Shown here: positions 17,677 to 26,019 of the stretch, piece by piece
How the letters are laid out: each line of letters begins with the position of its first letter
How positions within the stretch are numbered: position 1 is the stretch's first letter
Origin: Limiplasma sp964416065
GTDB lineage: Bacteria > Bacillota > Clostridia > Christensenellales > Aristaeellaceae
Assembly (NCBI GenBank): GCA_964416065.1
Contig: CAYQCL010000007.1
Coordinates: forward strand, 1 to 62,906
Direction: 5' to 3'
DNA length: 62,906 nt
The notes under the pieces: generated by a model
Told to the model about the DNA's origin: nothing
Databases searched by the model: none
What the model saw: the letters and a program-made list of their open reading frames with translations, nothing else
Translations under genes and position numbers: made by a program

Positions 17677-17696
17677 GATATCTGATATCTGATATC
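17677..17696 (+). repeat. Triple GATATC repeat, candidate GntR operator
   Basis: GATATC occurs at 17677, 17684 and 17691, a 7-base period, making a symmetric AT-rich tract extended by TTATATCAT. It lies ~60 bases downstream of the predicted transcription start, in the leader of the uptake cluster. Given a GntR/FCD regulator in the same operon (22908-23609) it is a plausible roadblock operator. This link is inferred. Confidence 0.5.
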
Positions 17697-17760
17697 TTAT
17701 ATCATAACTCTTTGCAGACGGATTCACCATTACGAACAGTTTTGAAAGGAGACATCTCAA

Positions 17761-19014
17761 ATGAAAAAAATCCTGTCAGTTCTCTTAGCGGCTGCTCTTT
17801 TCACAAGTCTTTTGTTTGGCCTCAGCGCCAGCGCCGAATCACTGTCTGGCACCGTAACCATGTGGTCCTTCCCGCTCTCTGGAGATGACGCGGCGCTTTT
17901 TGATTCGATTATCGCGAAATTCAACGAGCAATATCCCGATGTGACGATTGATATCCAGCATCTTCCCTGGAATGGCCGTTATGAAAAGATGCTGACCGCG
18001 ATCGCGGGAGGCGAGGCCCCCAACGTCGTTTACCTGAATGATTTTCAGGTTCCTCTCTTTGCAGAGACAGACAATCTGGTTCCCATTACCGACTTATACA
18101 CACAGGAAGAGCTGGAGGCGATGTACACCGAGGGCGCGCTCAACGCGGTAAGCTCTAATGGAACCGTCTATGCCCTGCCGATCCTGCAAAACTCCCTGGG
18201 ATACCTGTACAATGTCGATTTGTTCGAGGCGGCCGGTCTTGATCCTGATAATCCTCCTGCAACCTGGGATGAGCTCAAGGACGCCGTTGCCAAGCTGACC
18301 GTTAAGGACGAAAACGGCGAGATTATCCAGGCCGGCGCTCGTTACGACTTAAACCGTCCCTCTCCTGTTACCAGCATCATGAATTTTGTCTGGCAGGCGG
18401 GCGGCAACATTCTGGACGAGGACGGCAACGTTATCATCAACAGCCAGGAAACTGCTAACGCGCTGAACTTTGTCAAGAGCCTCTTTGACGAAGGCTACAT
18501 CCAGGTTTCCAACATCACCGGCGGCGGATTCGAGTTTGCCTCCGGAAAGGTCGGTATCGAGCTGGATGTCGAGCCCTCCAAGGTCACTCAGGTTGCCAAC
18601 GCAAATCCTGATCTCAACTTCAAGGTTGGCCCCATCCTGACGGGAGAAAAGAAGGTCGGCTATGTGACCGTAGGCGCTTACGCGCTATTCTCCAAGGCCG
18701 ATAATCGTGACGCGACCATCGCCTGGGTCAAATTCCTTACCAATCAGGAAAACACACAGACCATCCTAGGCGCTTCCGGCTTCATGTCGCCCAGAAAGGA
18801 TGTGGACGCCGCCGATTATCTGACCGACGAGCGTCTCGCATTCATGGGCACGCAGTCGGAATGGGCCACCGGCACAGGGCCTATGAATAGCCACTATTCT
18901 GAGATCTTGGAGGTAGTGGGAGCGGAATTCAACTCCATCCTATTGGGCATCAAGTCTACTGAGCAGGGGCTTGCCGACGCGCAAAGTCAGATTGAATCCA
19001 TTATGGCCAACTGA
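17761..19014 (+). CDS. ABC sugar transporter substrate-binding protein
   Basis: Extracellular solute-binding protein of the CUT1/family 1 type that delivers a sugar or sugar acid to the permeases encoded downstream. An N-terminal signal peptide (ILSVLLAAALFTSLLFGLSASA) lacks a lipobox cysteine, unusual for a Gram-positive binding protein, so it may stay anchored by the uncleaved helix. The mature part begins GTVTMWSFPLSGDD and shows FNEQYPDVTIDIQHLPW, LTAIAGGEAPNVVYLND and TWDELKDAVAKLT, typical of the family. AAAGGAG lies before the ATG. It is the first gene behind the 17584 promoter; a strong hairpin (19028-19053) follows, consistent with higher expression than the downstream genes. The ligand cannot be read from sequence; cluster content suggests a nonulosonate. 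Confidence 0.93.
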   Translation: MKKILSVLLAAALFTSLLFGLSASAESLSGTVTMWSFPLSGDDAALFDSIIAKFNEQYPDVTIDIQHLPWNGRYEKMLTAIAGGEAPNVVYLNDFQVPLFAETDNLVPITDLYTQEELEAMYTEGALNAVSSNGTVYALPILQNSLGYLYNVDLFEAAGLDPDNPPATWDELKDAVAKLTVKDENGEIIQAGARYDLNRPSPVTSIMNFVWQAGGNILDEDGNVIINSQETANALNFVKSLFDEGYIQVSNITGGGFEFASGKVGIELDVEPSKVTQVANANPDLNFKVGPILTGEKKVGYVTVGAYALFSKADNRDATIAWVKFLTNQENTQTILGASGFMSPRKDVDAADYLTDERLAFMGTQSEWATGTGPMNSHYSEILEVVGAEFNSILLGIKSTEQGLADAQSQIESIMAN

Positions 19015-19027
19015 TTCATTCAGCGTC

Positions 19028-19053
19028 CGACGGGCCGCCACGACGGCCCGTCG
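19028..19053 (+). terminator. Perfect 10-bp stem hairpin after the binding-protein gene
   Basis: CGACGGGCCG pairs with CGGCCCGTCG around a 6-base loop; no T-run follows. Such stems after a binding-protein gene usually protect the mRNA 3' end or partly terminate. Confidence 0.6.
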
Positions 19054-19091
19054 CTTCACCTTCTGCTTTCCTTGATAACGGAGGTTCATTT

Positions 19092-20024
19092 ATGAGAAAA
19101 CAGATAGGCGTTGTCGGCCTGGGGCTGAACAACCCGTATTTCTACGCGCCGCTGCTTCGGGAACTGGGCGCGCGGGTGGCCTATGTTTGGGACTATACGG
19201 AAGAAAACGCCCGCGCCTATGCCGACCGCTTCGGCTGCGAGATGATCTCCCGCGTGGAGGATTTTCCAAACGTTGACGGCGTCCTGATCGACAGCCGCAA
19301 CTGCGATCATATCCCGTTCGCGAGGCGCTTTCTCGGACGCGGCATCCCCGCTTTTTTGGAAAAGCCCCTTTCGCACAGCGCCGAGGAGGCCCTGGCCTTT
19401 TTGAAGGAGGACAAGGGTGCGCCGTGCTTTTCCCTCAGCCCGCTGCGTCTTGCGCCTACCTATCTCCAGATCCTTGAGGATTTAAACGCCACGGGCGAGG
19501 AACCCGTACGCTGCCATGTTACGGTTTATCACACGATGCAATTCTTTCTGGAAAATCCGCTCAAGCAATGGCATGACCACCCCGACCAAAGCGGCGGTAT
19601 GCTTACTGACCTTGGCATTCATGCCGTGGAGCTGCTCAACCTGTTTATGACCGAACCTGTCCGGCGCGTAAGCGGCATATCCACTCAATGTTACCATCAC
19701 AGCGCCGTTTGCGACGATAACTACGCTCTGACCGTCGAATATACGAACGGAGCGCTGGGAACGGTCTCGCTGCTATGCGCGACCGATCGGACAGACTACT
19801 CTGTTGAGGTTATCACGCCGCATCATGCATTCATGAACAACATGGATAACGAATATACCGGCAATCCTGAATGGAATGTGGACAACGCCTACGGTGGCTT
19901 CAAAGGCACCATGGAGGCCTTTTTGCGCATGCTTGACACGGGAGAACCGCCCATCAGCCCTGAGGAAACCATAAGGAACTTTGAAATGCTCCGCCTGATG
20001 AATGAGGCCGTTGCATACGCATAG
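19092..20024 (+). CDS. Gfo/Idh/MocA family oxidoreductase (first copy)
   Basis: NAD(P)-dependent oxidoreductase acting on a sugar or sugar-derived compound in the cytoplasm. The N-terminus IGVVGLGLNNPYFYAPLL is the Rossmann dinucleotide-binding glycine motif; FLEKPLSHSAEEA corresponds to the EKP motif and contains its lysine. SGGMLTDLGIHAVELLNLFM matches the GG...D.G.H.vD block that carries the substrate-site histidine. At 310 residues it is a little short for the family. GGAGG precedes the ATG. The second family member begins 12 bases downstream and the two are only distantly alike, so they probably catalyse different steps. The substrate is unknown. Confidence 0.88.
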   Translation: MRKQIGVVGLGLNNPYFYAPLLRELGARVAYVWDYTEENARAYADRFGCEMISRVEDFPNVDGVLIDSRNCDHIPFARRFLGRGIPAFLEKPLSHSAEEALAFLKEDKGAPCFSLSPLRLAPTYLQILEDLNATGEEPVRCHVTVYHTMQFFLENPLKQWHDHPDQSGGMLTDLGIHAVELLNLFMTEPVRRVSGISTQCYHHSAVCDDNYALTVEYTNGALGTVSLLCATDRTDYSVEVITPHHAFMNNMDNEYTGNPEWNVDNAYGGFKGTMEAFLRMLDTGEPPISPEETIRNFEMLRLMNEAVAYA

Positions 20025-20035
20025 GAGGAGAAAAG

Positions 20036-21124
20036 ATGAATCAATACAGAGCCGCGCTCGTCGGCCTTGGCCGTATTGCCTGGACGCTGGAGGACGATCC
20101 CAAGAGGGAGCACCCCTGTACGCACGCGGGCGCGCTTGAGACGCTTGAAAACGTGGAGCTGGTCGCCGGCGCCGCGCGCGGCGAACGAAGCGCCGCGGCG
20201 TTTCAGGAGCGCTTTCATACGCGCAGGGCCTATACCGACTATCTGGATATGGTGCGTCAGGAGCGTATCGACATCGCGGGCGTCGCAACCAATCCAGAAA
20301 CGCACGCGAGGATCGTGACCGACCTGTCCAATGCGGGTGTTAAAGGAATTCTTTGTGAAAAGCCCATCGCGCTTTCTTTGGAAGATGCCGACCGAATGCT
20401 CAGAGTCTGCCGCGATAATGGCACCATCCTTATGACAATGCATAATCGACGCTTCAACTCTCTCTATCGTTCGGCCAAGGCGCTGATCGAGAGTGGGGAG
20501 ATCGGCGATATCAATGCGATAATCGGCATTTGCGAGGGCTGCAAGCCCAACAAGAATTGGCAGTCTGAGTTTGAAGGGCCGCTTTTACACGATGCCACCC
20601 ATCTCTTTGATATCATGCGCTACCTCTGCGGTGATGTGGAATGGGTGATGAGCGACGTTGAACGGGCCCGTCCTACTGACCGCGTAGAGGACAGCGCTTA
20701 TTCCCTCATCCGATTCAAAAGCGGCGTCTATGGCACGACGCTTGTCAATGAACGCACGGACTACATGCGCTTTGAGCTAGAGGTTCAGGGCTCCAAAGGA
20801 AAGCTGCTTTTGTATACCAATGAGGCGTATCTCTGGAAATACGAGGACAGCAAATACGCCAGCAACTTTAAAGAACTCGTGCAGGTTCCTTATCCTGCCG
20901 TGACCACAAGGCTCAATCCGTATTTGGAGGCATATCGCGAGTTGATCAGCTGTGTCCAGAGCGGCGAGCAAAGCCGGACATCCTCCGGCCTGGATGGGCG
21001 TGCGGCGTTGGAAATCATCATGGCGATTTATGAATCCAAGCGGCATGATTGCCGCCGCGTTTACACGCCGCTGCCCGCCGAACCCTCCTCGCTGATTCGT
21101 GGAATCGAAGAAAACGCGTTTTAA
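20036..21124 (+). CDS. Gfo/Idh/MocA family oxidoreductase (second copy), NanOx-like candidate
   Basis: NAD(P)-dependent oxidoreductase with Rossmann start YRAALVGLGRIAWTLEDDP, the EKP motif in GILCEKPIALSLEDADRM and HDATHLFDIMRYLCGD for the substrate-site histidine. The C-terminal half (YGTTLVNERTDYMRFELEVQGSKGKL) is the usual beta-sheet substrate domain. In gut bacteria a member of this family next to a sialic acid ABC importer (NanOx) converts 2,7-anhydro-Neu5Ac to Neu5Ac by a transient NAD redox step. The company of a NanA-type aldolase makes that activity a reasonable hypothesis here, but nothing in the sequence proves it. AGGAGG precedes the start and the permease gene begins 12 bases after the stop. 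Confidence 0.87.
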   Translation: MNQYRAALVGLGRIAWTLEDDPKREHPCTHAGALETLENVELVAGAARGERSAAAFQERFHTRRAYTDYLDMVRQERIDIAGVATNPETHARIVTDLSNAGVKGILCEKPIALSLEDADRMLRVCRDNGTILMTMHNRRFNSLYRSAKALIESGEIGDINAIIGICEGCKPNKNWQSEFEGPLLHDATHLFDIMRYLCGDVEWVMSDVERARPTDRVEDSAYSLIRFKSGVYGTTLVNERTDYMRFELEVQGSKGKLLLYTNEAYLWKYEDSKYASNFKELVQVPYPAVTTRLNPYLEAYRELISCVQSGEQSRTSSGLDGRAALEIIMAIYESKRHDCRRVYTPLPAEPSSLIRGIEENAF

Positions 21125-21136
21125 GGAGGAGATTCG

Positions 21137-22015
21137 ATGACAAAAACCTCGTTGCGCCGTTTACGCCTCGGCGAGAGCGGATTTTGGTTCGTGTTGCCCT
21201 CAGTGCTCATTTTGGGAGGCTTTGGACTGGCCGTGACAGTTCTAAACGTCTGGTATAGCCTGCAAAGCTGGTCCATGCTCTCAGCCCCCTCGTTCGTGGG
21301 GATGAAGAACTATCAGCGCTTCTTTTCCGATACCACCGCGGTTCGTTCTCTGCTCAACACCTTCCAATACGCGCTGATGTACGTGCTGCCCACCATCGTT
21401 CTCTCCCTCTTCCTGGCGATGCTGCTCAATCACAAGGGCCATGTGATGTCCTTCTTCCGCTCGCTGTATTATGTTCCGGTTATCACCTCCTATGTGGTGG
21501 TTATCGTAGTATGGCAATGGTTTTTTGATTATGACATCGGCCTGTTTAACAGCATTCTTTCCGCACTGGGCATCGGGAAGGTTCCTTGGCTGCTCAGCAC
21601 CGGCTGGGCCATGCCTTCCTTGGTACTTCTTTCCATTTGGAAGAACTGCGGGTATACGGTGCTGATGTTTATGGCGGGGCTGCAGACGGTGGACACCGAT
21701 CTCTATGAGGCCGCCTCCATCGACGGCTGTGGACGGATGAAGCTTTTCTTCCACATCACCCTGCCCCAGATCCGTCCGACGATGTCTCTGTGTGTGGTCA
21801 TGGTGACGACCTGGTCCTTCCAGATGTTCGTCCAGCCCTATCTCCTGACAAAGGGCGGCCCGAATTACTCGACCATGACCATCACCTACTATCTATACCA
21901 GCAGGCGTTTTCCTCCTACAATATCGGCTATGCCAGCGCTATTGCCATCATCGGTGTCGTGTGCTTTTTGCTGGTTGTCAGGCTGGAAAAGTACCTGCTG
22001 GGTGAAAGGGGGTAA
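21137..22015 (+). CDS. ABC sugar transporter permease, MalF type
   Basis: First of two CUT1-type inner-membrane permeases for the importer whose binding protein is at 17761. Six hydrophobic segments are seen, beginning SGFWFVLPSVLILGGFGLAV. The cytoplasmic EAA loop, which contacts the ATPase, reads EAASIDGCGRMKLFFHITLPQIRP. At 292 residues the length is typical. GGAGGAG lies in front of the ATG. No ATP-binding subunit is encoded in the cluster, so the pair must borrow a shared MsmK-type ATPase from elsewhere in the genome. Confidence 0.93.
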   Translation: MTKTSLRRLRLGESGFWFVLPSVLILGGFGLAVTVLNVWYSLQSWSMLSAPSFVGMKNYQRFFSDTTAVRSLLNTFQYALMYVLPTIVLSLFLAMLLNHKGHVMSFFRSLYYVPVITSYVVVIVVWQWFFDYDIGLFNSILSALGIGKVPWLLSTGWAMPSLVLLSIWKNCGYTVLMFMAGLQTVDTDLYEAASIDGCGRMKLFFHITLPQIRPTMSLCVVMVTTWSFQMFVQPYLLTKGGPNYSTMTITYYLYQQAFSSYNIGYASAIAIIGVVCFLLVVRLEKYLLGERG

Positions 22016-22019
22016 TGGA

Positions 22020-22865
22020 ATGGAAGTTGGAAAAAAACGCCGCTGGCGTATCGCCTTGCGCATCCTTTTTCTTTCCCTTGTAGGCGTGACGGTCGTCTTT
22101 CCATTTTATATCCTGCTCATCGAGGCGCTGCATCCCAATCTGGTCACCATGCCGTATCCTGTTGAACTGTGGCCCAAGGAAATCAGCCTGGACAACTACC
22201 GCTATTTGTTCGCAAACAACAGCATCGGGCGCTGGGCCCTGAACAGCCTCGTGATTTCCCTGGGAACCAGTCTCTTACAGGCACTGCTATGCTCCATGGC
22301 CGCCTTTGGCTTCGGAAGGACGCGATTTCGCGGGCGTAAGACGCTGCTTTCGCTTATGATGCTTCTGCTGGTGATCCCCATTCAGACGCGGATTTTGCCG
22401 CTGTTTATCGTCTTTTCAGAGATGAAACTGCTTAACACCTTTTGGGCATGGCTTCCATTTATCTCCGACGCGTTTGGCATCTACCTCCTGATGCAGTATA
22501 TGCAGGCAATCCCCTTGGATTTTGACGAGGCGGCGCGTATCGACGGCGCGAGCCTTCTACGCACCTATGCCAGCGTGATTCTGCCCCAGACAAGGCCCGC
22601 CCTTGTCGTGCTCATCACCTTTAACTTCGTCAACCAGTGGAACGACTTTCTCTATCCCCTCATCGTTACGCGCAGCGATAGAATGTATACCTTGCAATTG
22701 GGACTTTCCAATATTTACTCCTCCGCCACACGCGGCGAGGGAGGCGGCATGGGTGTCGCGCTCGCCGGAGCTGTTATTTCCTTCATTCCAACGTTGTTGA
22801 TCTACGTTTGTTTTCAAAATAAAATCATCGACGGAATGAATATCTCGGCAGGGGTTAAGGGATAA
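22020..22865 (+). CDS. ABC sugar transporter permease, MalG type
   Basis: Second CUT1 permease. It starts ALRILFLSLVGVTVVFPFYILLIEAL and includes the typical EISLDNYRYLF stretch, several transmembrane helices and the EAA loop EAARIDGASLLRTYASVILPQTRPA. The ATG at 22020 sits five bases past the stop of the first permease, with AAAGGGGG overlapping that stop, so translation is probably coupled. A longer frame upstream to 21930 overlaps the previous gene and is not needed. 281 residues is normal for the family. Confidence 0.93.
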   Translation: MEVGKKRRWRIALRILFLSLVGVTVVFPFYILLIEALHPNLVTMPYPVELWPKEISLDNYRYLFANNSIGRWALNSLVISLGTSLLQALLCSMAAFGFGRTRFRGRKTLLSLMMLLLVIPIQTRILPLFIVFSEMKLLNTFWAWLPFISDAFGIYLLMQYMQAIPLDFDEAARIDGASLLRTYASVILPQTRPALVVLITFNFVNQWNDFLYPLIVTRSDRMYTLQLGLSNIYSSATRGEGGGMGVALAGAVISFIPTLLIYVCFQNKIIDGMNISAGVKG

Positions 22866-22907
22866 AAAGGAGAATTCCTTCCAAAAAGGAAACAAGGAGT
22901 CGTAGGT

Positions 22908-23609
22908 ATGGCGCGCAAGAAGAGCAACACCGCACTTGTGAGGGAATATATCCGTAGTCTGATTGTCAGTCAAGGGCTCAAGGCGGGCGATATGCTGCCC
23001 TGCGAGGGAGACATCGCCAACGCGCTGGAGATCAGCAAGAGCTGTGTCCGCGAGGCCACGCACGCCCTGGAAAGCATTGGAATGATCGAAATTAAGCATG
23101 GCATTGGTCTGGTACTGCGCGATTTTAATCTGGACGCCATCGGCGATATCTTTGACTATGGCTTTGTGCTTGACCCAAGCATCGTATTGGATCTGTATGA
23201 TCTGAGGCGACAGCTGGAAACCTCGCTGATGCCTCGGATTATCGAGCGCATTGGGGAAAAAGAACTTAAGCAATGCGAAGCGATCTTGGAGGAATGGGAA
23301 CGACTGCTTGAGGAAAACCAACCTGTCTATGAGGTGGACGGAAGATTCCACGAGACGCTTTACTCTGTTATAGACAATCGGATGCTTATTTCTCTATGCC
23401 GAATTTTTTGGAATACCTATCAGGATTTGGAGGCCAATGAGCGCATTATCCGCCAAACGCCCAGAAGCGCCGAATATGGCCGCAAGACCATCGAGGATCA
23501 CCGCAGAATTCTGGAGGCGGTGCGGGCGAAGAATACGCCGCTGGCGACCCAATTGATCTACGACCACTTTGGCGAAATCGAGCGCGGAAGCGTAAAGGCG
23601 GCCATCTAA
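22908..23609 (+). CDS. GntR-family regulator, FadR/FCD type
   Basis: Transcription factor with an N-terminal winged helix (VREYIRSLIVSQGLKAGDMLPCEGDIANALEISKSCVREA split over ~10-50, then ESIGMIEIKHGIGLVL) and an all-helical FCD ligand domain (~90-225). The likely metal-binding residues of FCD proteins are present: D and H in EVDGRFHETLY, and H in TIEDHRRILEAV. It lies inside the uptake operon between the permeases and the aldolase, so it most likely senses the imported compound or an intermediate and controls this operon. The GATATC tract at 17677-17696 is the best operator candidate in view. Whether it represses or activates is not visible. Confidence 0.9.
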   Translation: MARKKSNTALVREYIRSLIVSQGLKAGDMLPCEGDIANALEISKSCVREATHALESIGMIEIKHGIGLVLRDFNLDAIGDIFDYGFVLDPSIVLDLYDLRRQLETSLMPRIIERIGEKELKQCEAILEEWERLLEENQPVYEVDGRFHETLYSVIDNRMLISLCRIFWNTYQDLEANERIIRQTPRSAEYGRKTIEDHRRILEAVRAKNTPLATQLIYDHFGEIERGSVKAAI

Positions 23610-23632
23610 CGAATCAATCGGAGGAGAGAAAA

Positions 23633-24565
23633 TTGAAAGAACTTCAACACATTCGGGGTGTGATCCCCGCAATGATGACTTGCTTTGACCAAAATGGCGA
23701 TTTTGATGAAAAACGGCAGCGGCATTTAACGGAATTTCTTATCCACAAGGGCGTCGGAGGGCTATACCTGACCGGCAGTACCGGCGAGGCCTTCCTGATG
23801 GATGGAGACGAACGCCAGGCGGTTGTCGAAACCGTCGTTGACCAGGCGCGGGGGCGTGTGCCCATTATCGTTCATGTAGGGGACATCGGCACACGCAAAT
23901 CCCTTCGCTTGGCTGAACATGCCTGGAAAGCCGGTGCGGACGCTCTCTCCTCCGTTCCTCCCTTCTATTTTCATTTTTCCAATGATGAAATTGTATCGTA
24001 TTACCAGGAGCTGAGCGGCGCGACGCCGCTTCCAATGATTATCTACAACATCGCGCTGGCGGGCGCCGTAAGCACCGAACTGGCCGTTCGTCTGGCTTCC
24101 CTGCCTGGTGTCAAGGGCATGAAGTATACGCTTTCGACGCATCATGAGATTTTTCGCTTAAAGGAGCTGCTTGGACATGACTTCATGATCTATTCTGGAT
24201 GCGATGAGATGGCGCTGTCAGGTCTTTCCTTTGGAGCGGACGGCATTATCGGGTCGTTTTATAACGTCATTCCGGAAATCTATCTTCAGCTGGAAGAGGC
24301 CATGGAGAGAAAGGATCTCCGCCTTGCGCAGGAATGTCAGAGCCTCGCGGACGCCATCGTCCTCTTCGTCCTGTCGTTTCCTTATTTTGACGCGATTAAA
24401 AGAATGCTGAACTGGATCGGTCATGACGCGGGCTATGTACGCGGGCCATTCGCGTCGCTGACGCGGGAGCAGCAGGGGTCGCTTCTCAAGGGACTTCACG
24501 ATATTCGGGCACGCTTTGGCGCCCATGGCCTTGAACTGCTGGAAAGACTGCCGGATCACATTTAG
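23633..24565 (+). CDS. nanA: N-acetylneuraminate lyase-type aldolase
   Basis: Class I (Schiff-base) aldolase of the DapA/NAL superfamily, cleaving a 2-keto-3-deoxy sugar acid to pyruvate and an aldose. It carries GSTGE at 48-52, the catalytic tyrosine at ~138 (IIYNIALAG) and the Schiff-base lysine at ~164 (GVKGMKYTL), close to NanA numbering. YSGCDEMALSGLSFGADGII followed by GSFYN resembles the NAL-specific segment more than DapA or KDG aldolase. The start is a TTG at 23633 with GGAGGAG upstream. It ends the operon, before a terminator at 24623. No nanE or nanK is nearby, so either these are elsewhere or the true substrate is another nonulosonate-like acid. Confidence 0.85.
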   Translation: MKELQHIRGVIPAMMTCFDQNGDFDEKRQRHLTEFLIHKGVGGLYLTGSTGEAFLMDGDERQAVVETVVDQARGRVPIIVHVGDIGTRKSLRLAEHAWKAGADALSSVPPFYFHFSNDEIVSYYQELSGATPLPMIIYNIALAGAVSTELAVRLASLPGVKGMKYTLSTHHEIFRLKELLGHDFMIYSGCDEMALSGLSFGADGIIGSFYNVIPEIYLQLEEAMERKDLRLAQECQSLADAIVLFVLSFPYFDAIKRMLNWIGHDAGYVRGPFASLTREQQGSLLKGLHDIRARFGAHGLELLERLPDHI

Positions 24566-24622
24566 TCCATCCTCCGCGCTTTTTTACGCTTGAGACTTTC
24601 CCGCCATTCCTATGTCTCTCAC

Positions 24623-24656
24623 AAGCCCGCCGTTTTGATGAAAAGCGCGGGCCTTT
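24623..24656 (+). terminator. Terminator after the aldolase operon
   Basis: GCCCGC (24625-24630) pairs with GCGGGC (24647-24652), followed by CTTTT. Confidence 0.7.
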
Positions 24657-24687
24657 TACATGCTTTTCTTTCCGATCGGACATACTG
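24657..24687 (+). promoter_or_regulatory. Forespore-type (sigma-G/F) promoter candidate
   Basis: CATACTG (24681-24687) resembles the sigma-G -10 CATACTA, and TACATG (24657-24662) matches TGAATR at four of six positions with an 18-base spacer. GGACATACTG also nearly fits the sigma-F -10. It is ~30 bases upstream of a BofC-like gene, a forespore gene in Bacillus. Confidence 0.45.
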
Positions 24688-24717
24688 CTCCTATCACAGC
24701 ATAAAGGAGCACGCCCC

Positions 24718-25296
24718 ATGAATGAGCATCATGAGAACGAGGAAAAGTCGAACTTGAAACGCAACACCCTCTTTTTGCTTCTGAGCGCGGTTGTGCTCTT
24801 AGCCATCGCCGCGGTCACACTGCTTCTGCCCGCGAGCAGCACCGCGCCGACCGAGCTTCCGCGCACGCAGACGGTCGACTCCGCCGATACGGTAAAGGTG
24901 GGCGAGGGCAGTGAGCTTTTGCAGACCCTTACCTATACCCGATGCGAGCATGTCGTTACCCGCCGCGTGACGGCGCCGGTAGAGCTGTATGGCAAGACCC
25001 TTCAGGAAGTGGAGGCGCTCTATCCCGAGTGGCGTATTACCGAGTTTGGCGCGAAGCTGATCAAGATGGAGCAGCAGCCCGATATCTATTGCCCGGATCA
25101 CGTGGTGCTCATGCCCAACGGCGCGGGGGTCCTTTGTGTGTTTGAGAACAAATACGGGGACGCCCTGGCGTTGAAGGCCGAGCTTGATTTGGAAATAAGC
25201 TCTCTGCCTAGCGCGGTGCAGGAGGAGCTTCAGCGCGGCATCGGCTTCAGCACCATGCAGGAGCTGGAGCAATGGCTGGAAAGCGTGGAATCCTAA
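24718..25296 (+). CDS. BofC-like membrane-anchored protein
   Basis: 192 residues with one N-terminal transmembrane helix (TLFLLLSAVVLLAIAAVTLLL) and an extracytoplasmic domain resembling the C-terminal domain of BofC: YTRCEHVVTRRVTAPVELYG, TLQEVEALYPEWRITEFG, then DIYCPDHVVLMPNGAGVLCV and a final segment ELQRGIGFSTMQELEQWLES. In Bacillus, BofC is secreted from the forespore and restrains SpoIVB, a checkpoint protease. The paired cysteines (YTRC, YCPD) could form a disulfide. AAAGGAG lies 8 bases before the ATG. It is the first gene of a three-gene unit with DUF421 and DUF4363 proteins behind a forespore-like promoter. The domain assignment is good; the checkpoint role is inferred. Confidence 0.72.
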   Translation: MNEHHENEEKSNLKRNTLFLLLSAVVLLAIAAVTLLLPASSTAPTELPRTQTVDSADTVKVGEGSELLQTLTYTRCEHVVTRRVTAPVELYGKTLQEVEALYPEWRITEFGAKLIKMEQQPDIYCPDHVVLMPNGAGVLCVFENKYGDALALKAELDLEISSLPSAVQEELQRGIGFSTMQELEQWLESVES

Positions 25297-26019
25297 ATGC
25301 TGGCCATTCTCATTCGAAGCCTTTTGCTGGTCTGCTTCGCGGTGCTGGCCATGCGGCTGATGGGCAAGCGGCAGGTGGGACAGCTTCAGCCGTTTGAACT
25401 GGTCATTGCCATTATGATCGCCGACTTGGCCTCAACGCCCATGGAAAGCCTCGATACGCCGCTGTGGTGCGGGATCATCCCGCTGATGGCCACAGTGGCG
25501 CTGCACCAGCTCTTTACGCTGCTTTCGCTCAAAAGCCAGCGTATGCGTGCGTTTTTCAGCGGCACGCCGACCGTCGTCATCCGGCGCGGAAGGATTGATC
25601 ATCAGGCGCTTGAAAAGCTGTGCTTTAACCTCAACGACCTCCTGGAGGAGCTTCGTACAGGCGGGGTCCTCACGCCAACCGAGGTGGATACCGCGATCAT
25701 GGAGACCAGCGGCAAGCTGAGCGTCTTTTCTTCCTCACGCAGCCGTCCCGTTACGCCGGCGGATCTGCATCTGGAAACAGGATATGAGGGCATTCCTCTG
25801 ACGCTGGTGATGGACGGTAAGCTCGAGAAGCAAAACCTGCCCCTGTGCGGCAAGGACGAAAAATGGCTCGAACGGCAGCTGCGGTCGTTGGGCTTTGAAA
25901 GCATAAGGCAGGTGCTTTTGTGCTATCTGGATACCGATGGACAGATGGTCGCGCATGACTATGGTGAGAGGCCGCCCGCGCGTGCACGGGCGCTCAAAGA
26001 GGACGAGGTGAACTGGTAA
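25297..26019 (+). CDS. DUF421 (YetF-type) membrane protein, second copy
   Basis: Three transmembrane segments (LLLVCFAVLAMRLMGKRQVG, FELVIAIMIADLAS and CGIIPLMATVALHQLFTLLS) and a cytoplasmic or periplasmic C-terminal domain with the family pattern GTPTVVIRRGRIDHQALEKL, DLLEELRTGGV and AIMETSGKLSVF. The ATG directly abuts the stop of the BofC-like gene and its own stop overlaps the next ATG, so the three genes form one translation-coupled operon. In spore formers such DUF421-DUF4363 pairs are commonly sporulation-associated. It differs clearly in sequence from the DUF421 protein at 8943-9659. Confidence 0.87.
   Translation: MLAILIRSLLLVCFAVLAMRLMGKRQVGQLQPFELVIAIMIADLASTPMESLDTPLWCGIIPLMATVALHQLFTLLSLKSQRMRAFFSGTPTVVIRRGRIDHQALEKLCFNLNDLLEELRTGGVLTPTEVDTAIMETSGKLSVFSSSRSRPVTPADLHLETGYEGIPLTLVMDGKLEKQNLPLCGKDEKWLERQLRSLGFESIRQVLLCYLDTDGQMVAHDYGERPPARARALKEDEVNW

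Noticed and set aside
17667..17888. TTG-started frame overlapping the start of the sugar-binding-protein gene, considered as a leader peptide
   Set aside because: The AGGAGG is too close to the TTG, and the frame is just the GATATC tract plus an out-of-frame reading of the real gene.
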